From positions 1 to 11,048 of the forward strand of contig JAFAXJ010000331.1 in the NCBI GenBank assembly GCA_019241095.1: a DNA stretch of 11,048 nucleotides, given 5' to 3'. Under the pieces are notes generated by a model. The model was not told the DNA's origin. It saw only the letters and a program-made list of their open reading frames with translations, and searched no databases. This document shows positions 6,492-11,048 of this stretch, piece after piece. Source of the stretch: Verrucomicrobiota bacterium. GTDB taxonomy: Bacteria > Verrucomicrobiota > Verrucomicrobiia > Chthoniobacterales > JAFAMB01. Position 1 is the stretch's first letter. Each line of letters opens with the position of its first letter. The position numbers and the translations under genes were made by a program.

Positions 6492-7826
6492 TTAGAGCTT
6501 CAAGCGTTTTCGCTTTCGATACAAAGTGGCAGGATCGATACCAAGGGTCCTTGCGGCGACTTCCAGGCTGGGAACTCTTTCGAGGATTTTGCGAATGTGA
6601 GCCTGCTCAAGAGCATCCAAGGTGACATCAGAACCGACTGGAAAATCAGGAGAGCCGTCTACAGGCACCTCTGTTTTGGGCAAATAATCTGTGCCAATCT
6701 CATTTGCTCCGGCAAGAATAGCGGCTCTTTCGATAGTGTTCCTTAACTCGCGAATGTTTCCTGGCCAGCCGTACTGTGCTAACCGGTGTTTTGCGTCGCA
6801 AGAAAAAGCTAGCCCAGGCCTGCCTAGCTGGTTAGAGAAAAATTGGAGGAAGCCTTTCGTAAGCCGCTCTAAATCCTGAGGTCGTTCGCGCAAAGGCGGG
6901 ATAGTTACAGAGATGACATCCAAGCGGTAGTAAAGGTCTTCACGGAAGATGCCTTTGCGGACGCACTCCCTTAAGTCCTTATTGGTCGCAGCGATAATTC
7001 GTGCGTTTGTTAACCGAATTTTGTTTTCTCCAAGCCGTTCATATTGACGTTCCTGGAGCAACCTGAGCAGCTTGGGTTGGATCTCTAACGGAAGTTCCCC
7101 AATCTCATCAAGAAAAAGAGTACCACCGTCCGCTGCGGCCACTTTTCCCCAAGTATCCTTTATAGCTCCCGTAAATGCGCCTTTGGTGTGTCCGAAGAGC
7201 TCGCTTTCCAGAAGCTCCCGCGTAAGGCTAGGACAGCTGACAGTAATGAAAGGGCCCTCCTTGCAGGAACTTCGTTGATGAACCTCTCGAGCAAGCACAC
7301 TCTTGCCGGTTCCGCTTTCGCCGAGCAACAGGATAGCCGCCTGCGTCGGAGCTGCTCTAAACAATACCTCAATGGTTTGCAGCATCTTTGGATCACTGGA
7401 CTGCAACTCAATTGGCGGATTTTGTGAACTGATCTGCTCTTGCAATTCATCAATCCTAAGCTCGAGCTTTCGCTGCCGTTCGACGCGTGCAATGATCTGA
7501 CGCAGATTTTCGGGCGTGAAAGGTTTCTCAAGATAATCGAAGGCGCCCCGCTGTATTGCTGCAACAGCGGAGGAAACGGAGGCGTAAGCCGTGAAAACCA
7601 CGATGGGAAGCTGAGGCAACAACCTTTTGGCAATACTTAAAATCTCCAGGCCATCTTCATCTCCCAAACGCAGATCAAGAAAGACAAGGTCATAGGTTTC
7701 CTCTTGTAGTTTAGCGAGTGCTACCAGCTTATTATCAGCGAGGTCAGCTTGATGTCCGGCCGCACGAATGACAACCGCGGTTGAGGTCCGGATCGATTTC
7801 TCGTCATCTACAATTAATATTCGCAT
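6492..7826 (-). CDS. NtrC-family sigma-54-dependent response regulator (AlgB-like)
   Basis: This 444-residue activator has three domains. The receiver (about 1-115) has the acidic pocket Asp7/Asp8, phospho-acceptor Asp51, Thr79 and Lys101. The AAA+ domain has Walker A GESGTGKS at 169-176, the sigma-54-contacting loop GAFTGA at 216-221 and Walker B LFLDE ending at Glu241. The C-terminal Fis-type helix-turn-helix includes LEVAARTLGIDPATLYRKRKRL. All key residues are present, so it should activate sigma-54 promoters when phosphorylated by the downstream kinase. The ATG at 7826 is chosen because MRILIVDDE is where receiver domains begin. In-frame ATGs at 7847 and 7868 and a TTG at 7889 would add 7-21 residues, and none has a good ribosome site. 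By eye I found no -24/-12 promoter in the window, so its targets are probably elsewhere. Confidence 0.95.
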   Translation of the reverse strand: MRILIVDDEKSIRTSTAVVIRAAGHQADLADNKLVALAKLQEETYDLVFLDLRLGDEDGLEILSIAKRLLPQLPIVVFTAYASVSSAVAAIQRGAFDYLEKPFTPENLRQIIARVERQRKLELRIDELQEQISSQNPPIELQSSDPKMLQTIEVLFRAAPTQAAILLLGESGTGKSVLAREVHQRSSCKEGPFITVSCPSLTRELLESELFGHTKGAFTGAIKDTWGKVAAADGGTLFLDEIGELPLEIQPKLLRLLQERQYERLGENKIRLTNARIIAATNKDLRECVRKGIFREDLYYRLDVISVTIPPLRERPQDLERLTKGFLQFFSNQLGRPGLAFSCDAKHRLAQYGWPGNIRELRNTIERAAILAGANEIGTDYLPKTEVPVDGSPDFPVGSDVTLDALEQAHIRKILERVPSLEVAARTLGIDPATLYRKRKRLKL

Positions 7827-8242
7827 CGAAATGTCATGCGAAGGCATGCCGGAAGCAGGCCGTCGCATTTCTTGGGCTATATTGAGCAATCTTCGGGCCT
7901 TGGTTCAAAGGTTTGTATTCGGGAAGAGAAATGCTTCTTGCTTTCCGAACTCCGCGCCCTCTCAACTTGCAATTTGCAAGAACGCAAAGCAAGTAGCCTG
8001 CATCCTGCACACAGTGTCTGGCATGCCACTGGCAGGATCACCGGTTCGAGAATCGGCAGGGATCCGCATCCAGTCGTAAGTCTTGATCATGCGCTGAGGC
8101 CCGCAACCGCCGTGATTTTGCTCTCTGGGACACCAGAGCTGAAACGGCGTACGTGCCGGGCTACTTGAACTTCCAGCTTAGAACGTAAAACATGCTGCCC
8201 ATGAGCTTCCAGTTCCTTGAACCCGGAAAACGGATCGCGGGC
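7827..8242. other. Region without an intact gene, possible coding relics
   Basis: This 416-base stretch lies upstream of the response regulator and next to the broken DUF2064 remnant. It must contain the regulator's promoter, but no convincing -35/-10 or -24/-12 pair was found. Several frames have coding-like composition over 25-45 codons, for example a minus-strand frame at about 7960-8090 (includes DWMRIPADSRTGDPASGM) and a plus-strand frame at about 8087-8175 (includes RRDFALWDTRAETAYVPGY). Neither is recognised or continuous, so they may be decayed gene pieces. The palindrome GGCATGCC occurs twice, at 7843-7850 and 8020-8027. Confidence 0.4.
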
Positions 8243-8547
8243 CTGACCGGCTGCTGCGCACTTGGCATCATGACCAAGGCGCCTCGTTCGGGTTCTTGCA
8301 AAACAAAACTTTGCCCACCTTTGCAACCGGAAGAAGCAGGCCCAACTCAGCCGGCTTTTCCTCAAAGATTACTGGCGAAAACATTGCTCTAATCTGTCGA
8401 TCGCCTGCGCGCGCTGCGGGAGTAACCGTCTATACTCCCATCGGATCCGAACCGGAGTTTACCGGCTCGGTTCCCGAGCATTTCTATCTTGTTCCTCAAC
8501 GTGGAACAGGGCTTGGTGAACGTCTGCTTAATGCGCTGAACGATTGC
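8243..8547 (+). pseudogene. Broken DUF2064 / selenodomain-associated transferase 1-like glycosyltransferase (N-terminal part)
   Basis: Three consecutive plus-strand frames together read like the start of a DUF2064 (TIGR04282-type) protein. Frame one, up to about 8338, gives CALGIMTKAPRSGSCKTKL then CPPLQPEEA; the family has ALGVMTKAPRPGxVKTRL and PPLTPEEA. Frame two, 8340-8369, gives AQLSRLFLKD. Frame three, 8371-8547, gives TGENIALICR, then VTVYTPIGSE, then LVPQRGTGLGERLLNALNDC. Removing one G near 8339 and one T near 8370 joins all three into a continuous family-like sequence. The C-terminal half, with the expected DSPTLP motif, is missing; family similarity ends at 8547, where the sequence meets the inverted GT2 remnant. 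The original start is unclear, possibly the CTG at 8243. A non-functional relic is the best reading; sequencing errors could explain the frameshifts but not the truncation. Confidence 0.72.
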
Positions 8548-9000
8548 AAAATGCCTTTTGCCAGTAAATCGCACACCATAGACTCCGTACAATAACCAAC
8601 CGGCGAGCCGGCCAGCCAAAAGCTGCGACGCATTCATGCTCCCACGCTCGCGATTGCCGCGAATACTCGACCCGATCACAAAATCGTAAGCGCCGGACAG
8701 AACGGGTTGGACGATTTGAGGAATAAATTCCGGACAATCACTCCCATCGCCATCCATGAACACAATTACCTGTGCTCCGGCCGCCAACGCTGCATTCATC
8801 CCGGCGCGAAAGGCTCGTCCGTAGCCCCGTGGCAATTCGCGAATGACCTTGGCGCCAGCTAATTCGGCCTCAGTCGACGTCTGATCCGTACTGCCGTTGT
8901 CGACCACGATAATCTCGTCGATCGCGCCGCCCGGAATGGAGCAAGCGACCTCTCCAATAACATCAGCTTCGTTGAGAGCAGGGATGATCAGACAAACCAT
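8389..9000 (-). pseudogene. Truncated GT2-family glycosyltransferase (DPM-like) with foreign C terminus
   Basis: The frame encodes 203 residues. The first 146 are a clear GT2, dolichol-phosphate-mannose-synthase-like domain: VCLIIPALNEADVIGEV at the N terminus, EIIVVDNGSTDQT (29-41), the LPRGYGRAFRAGMNAAL segment and the metal/nucleotide-sugar motif FMDGDGSD (81-88). After GWLLYGVYGVRFT (ending at residue 146, base 8563) relatives continue with a DxxPFRAI-type motif and about 80 more residues. Here the frame instead reads through the antisense of the DUF2064 remnant and stops at 8389. The residues after 146 are therefore not family sequence, and the acceptor-side half is lost. The ATG at 9000 has no evident ribosome site. 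The gene lies 93 bases after the CUT1 permease genes on the same strand. A stable truncated product is possible but normal transferase activity is unlikely. Confidence 0.75.
8546..8561. repeat. Perfect 6-bp inverted repeat at the pseudogene junction
   Basis: GCAAAA (8546-8551), spacer TGCC, TTTTGC (8556-8561). The element falls between the last family-like codon of the plus-strand DUF2064 remnant (ends 8547) and the last family-like codon of the minus-strand GT2 remnant (ends 8563). Short palindromes of this kind can promote inversion or snap-back joining; that link is inferred. Confidence 0.5.
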
Positions 9001-9093
9001 TAGAGAAAGCCGAAGAAGCGGGTTTCCCGGTGAGAAATAGCTGTCAGCTGTTCATCTACATTCATCCGCTGAACCGATCCGTCCGACTCACTC

Positions 9094-9918
9094 TCAGCCT
9101 TTTACAGCGCCGGATGTAAGGCCTGCGATAATCTGTTTTTGAGCAAGCAAGTAAAATCCGACAGCCGGAAGAATTGTAAGACTTACGAATGCGAGCACCC
9201 TACCCCAATCGGTTCCATACTGGCCTTGATACTGCATAATACCCAAAGGCCAGGGATAGCGGGAGTCGCTGTCGATCATCACTAACGGCAGCAGGAAATT
9301 GTTCCAGCTTCCGACTAGGGACAATACTCCTACTGTCGCAATGATTGGCCGTGAAAGAGGAAGAACGATCTGAAAAAAGATTCTAGGATAGCTACAACCG
9401 TCTATCAGGGCGGCTTCGAACAACTCTTTTGGTATCTCCTGAAAAAAGCCCCTCAGTAGCACAATGCTAAAGCTTAGATTAAACGCAACTTGGGGTAAGA
9501 TAACACCCCACAAGCTATCCAGCAGTCCCAGATCTCGAACGCGAATAAAGATCGGAAGCACCGCGGTGGCGAAAGGAAAAGTGAGTCCTAACGTCAGATA
9601 ACTAGCGAGCCATCTTCTCCCAGCAAAGCGCAGGTGAGCAAGGGTAAACGCAGTCATCGAGCTTACGATCAGCGTGAGCGACACCGTGAAAAAAGCTATG
9701 AAGGCAGAGTTGCCAAGCATGTGCCAAAAATGCGGATCTCGGAGAATCGAAATAAAGTTTTCAACTACCCATTGTTTCGGGATGCCAAGCGCATTAGTCC
9801 GAAGATCGCCAGTCGTTTTGAACCCTCCTAGGAAAGTAGCCCACAACGGGAGCAAGCAGAGTCCGGCGGCGAGAAATAAAAACAGCAAGCGGTAGTAATA
9901 AAAAAACCGTAATTTCAT
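9094..9918 (-). CDS. Sugar ABC transporter permease, CUT1 MalG-like (BPD_transp_1)
   Basis: This 274-residue inner-membrane permease is the second subunit of a CUT1 (maltose/oligosaccharide-type) importer. It has six expected hydrophobic segments, starting at about residues 11-30. The cytoplasmic EAA loop, which contacts the ATPase, is EAALIDGCSYPRIFFQIVLP at about 168-187, with the conserved EAAxxDGxxxxxxFxxIxLP pattern. Length and the start (MKLRFFYYYRLLFLFLAAGL) are normal for MalG proteins. The ATG at 9918 follows the MalF-like stop codon after a single base, so translation is surely coupled. No ATPase gene is nearby; CUT1 systems often share a distant MsmK/MalK-type ATPase. The substrate is unknown. 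Confidence 0.95.
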   Translation of the reverse strand: MKLRFFYYYRLLFLFLAAGLCLLPLWATFLGGFKTTGDLRTNALGIPKQWVVENFISILRDPHFWHMLGNSAFIAFFTVSLTLIVSSMTAFTLAHLRFAGRRWLASYLTLGLTFPFATAVLPIFIRVRDLGLLDSLWGVILPQVAFNLSFSIVLLRGFFQEIPKELFEAALIDGCSYPRIFFQIVLPLSRPIIATVGVLSLVGSWNNFLLPLVMIDSDSRYPWPLGIMQYQGQYGTDWGRVLAFVSLTILPAVGFYLLAQKQIIAGLTSGAVKG

Positions 9919-9919
9919 C

Positions 9920-10903
9920 TCAGGCTTTTTCGGAGGCCGGCTCTCTCATAAAGAGCCGCTTGTAAAGAACCATCACGAAGACGCAGATAACAAACAGAAC
10001 GATTCCTACCGCGCTTCCAAACCCGAGACGCATGCGTTTAATGCCGAAGGTAACGAGGTAAGAAACCGCTGAATGGGTCGTATTTAGGGGTCCGCCTCCT
10101 GTCAACGGCACAATCATGTCAAAGAACTGAAGTGAACCGAGAATGCTAAAGAAAAGCGCCAGTACAATCACAGGGCGCATCATTGGCAACACGACGTGCC
10201 TTGTCGTTTGCCAATGGCTGGCGCCATCGATTCTCGACGATTCGATCACGTCAGAAGAGATCCCTTGGCGACCGGCAATAAAGAGCGCCATGTGAAATCC
10301 AAAATATTTCCAGACAACTACCAGCAAAATGGCCGCCATGGCCCAACCCGGAGTCGCGAGAACGAATGGCGCTTGCTTACCAAACCACCCGTAGATCGTT
10401 GCTACTAACCCGTAGTCGCCATCATACAAAAATTTCCAGATCAACCCCGCGACAACGTCAGCAAGAATATAGGGCACGAAAAAGATTGCGCGAAAGACAA
10501 GGCTACTCCGGCTCTTATCTGAAATAAGCAACGCTATCCACAATGCAACTGGAAGCTGAATGCAGGCTGAAACGAGAATGACAAACAGGTTGTTAATTAA
10601 GGAGTGTCCGAAAACTTGATCATTAAAAACCTGAATGTAGTTGCTGAGATTTATCCAGTGATGGGGAGGCCCAAAACCGTTCCAATTAAAGAAGCTGAAC
10701 CATCCCGACTCGAAAATCGGAAGTATTACAAAGAGAGTGAAGAGCAGCAAAGCCGGGGGAAGAAAGAGGAGACAGGTCGTGAGATGCCCAGATTGCAGAG
10801 CGCTACGGAGCCCTCCCGAAAACGACCCTTTGGTTTGGCGCTGCAGACTTCCGGCTTCACGAGCGTCAACTGTGGTTCGATTCAGTTCAACTGGTTTGGC
10901 CAT
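9920..10903 (-). CDS. Sugar ABC transporter permease, CUT1 MalF-like (BPD_transp_1)
   Basis: This 327-residue inner-membrane permease pairs with the MalG-like protein to form the CUT1 channel. A polar 40-residue N-terminal tail precedes the first membrane segment (LTTCLLFLPPALLLFTLFVIL, about 41-61). The EAA-type loop is ESSRIDGASHWQTTRHVVLP at 221-240, followed by the family's FDMIVPLTGGGPLNTTHS signature (about 261-278). The start ATG at 10903 is preceded by AAGG immediately before it, too close for a good ribosome site, so the true start could be slightly downstream. The gene order MalF then MalG is the standard one. The binding-protein gene usually precedes MalF and would lie beyond the right edge, unless it is encoded elsewhere; a 145-base gap to the window end holds a possible promoter. 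Confidence 0.95.
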   Translation of the reverse strand: MAKPVELNRTTVDAREAGSLQRQTKGSFSGGLRSALQSGHLTTCLLFLPPALLLFTLFVILPIFESGWFSFFNWNGFGPPHHWINLSNYIQVFNDQVFGHSLINNLFVILVSACIQLPVALWIALLISDKSRSSLVFRAIFFVPYILADVVAGLIWKFLYDGDYGLVATIYGWFGKQAPFVLATPGWAMAAILLVVVWKYFGFHMALFIAGRQGISSDVIESSRIDGASHWQTTRHVVLPMMRPVIVLALFFSILGSLQFFDMIVPLTGGGPLNTTHSAVSYLVTFGIKRMRLGFGSAVGIVLFVICVFVMVLYKRLFMREPASEKA

Positions 10904-10967
10904 CCTTGGGGGACAAGATTAAAATTCCGTTCAGCGACTCGACCTTTGAGTTTTCGCCACTGAAAAT

Positions 10968-10997
10968 ATAGTACCGCTTTGGAGTTCCGCATCCCAA
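10968..10997 (-). promoter_or_regulatory. Possible sigma-70-type promoter for the CUT1 permease genes
   Basis: On the minus strand TTGGGA (10997-10992) is followed after 18 bases by TACTAT (10973-10968), matching -35 and -10 consensus at four of six positions each, in an A/T-rich setting. It would give a leader of about 60 bases before the MalF-like ATG. If real, the permeases can be transcribed separately from any binding-protein gene further right. Evidence is by eye only. Confidence 0.25.
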
Positions 10998-11048
10998 AAA
11001 ATTGCATTTCAGACTGATGGGAGCAGGCGGGGATATATAATCGATTTT

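Noticed and set aside
7843..8027. Two copies of GGCATGCC as possible regulator sites
   Set aside because: An isolated 8-base palindrome without extended similarity is weak evidence; the first copy lies within the alternative N-terminal region of the regulator gene.
8041..8060. GGTTCGAGAATC resembling a tRNA T-loop
   Set aside because: The flanking bases do not form the 5-bp T-stem and no acceptor or anticodon arm is found nearby.

Overview
The window is about 11 kb of roughly 50% GC, Gram-negative-type bacterial DNA. It carries two incomplete sugar-import loci of different ABC classes, a two-component regulatory pair, a serine hydrolase, a very small RNase III-like gene and a scar made of two broken glycosyltransferase genes. 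No rRNA, tRNA, CRISPR array or insertion sequence was seen. The gene style (Tat-exported sugar-binding protein, a compact RNase III-like protein, a GT2/DUF2064 neighbourhood) would fit a soil or freshwater Verrucomicrobiota-like organism. That assignment is an impression from protein style and is not proven by the sequence.

Layout from left to right. Nearly everything is on the minus strand, so transcription runs right to left. Positions 1-2580 hold a CUT2 (ribose/xylose type) importer in the order binding protein, permease, ATPase, with the ATPase cut by the window edge. Positions 2581-2963 are a leader region with a repeated AGCAAA/TTTGCT motif that could be an operator. Positions 2964-4004 encode an exported beta-lactamase-family serine hydrolase. 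The only intact plus-strand gene, at 4275-4583, encodes a 102-residue RNase III-like protein; its 3' end overlaps the 3' end of the convergent histidine kinase gene. Positions 4548-7826 hold a KinB/AlgB-style pair: an NtrC-family sigma-54 activator followed by its membrane histidine kinase.

Positions 7827-8242 hold no recognisable intact gene. At 8243-9000 two glycosyltransferase-type genes meet head-on and both are broken. A minus-strand GT2 gene stops matching its family at about 8563. A plus-strand DUF2064-type (rSAM/selenodomain-associated transferase 1-like) remnant with two +1 frameshifts stops at about 8547. A perfect 6-bp inverted repeat lies exactly between the two break limits. Positions 9094-10903 encode the two permeases of a CUT1 (MalF/MalG type) sugar importer, with a possible promoter upstream.

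Functionally the region looks like carbohydrate uptake and environmental signalling. The two importers have no sugar-specific regulator or catabolic enzyme inside the window, so their substrates cannot be named. The most unusual items are the double-pseudogene junction, the miniature RNase III-like protein and the operator-like repeats upstream of the CUT2 operon.
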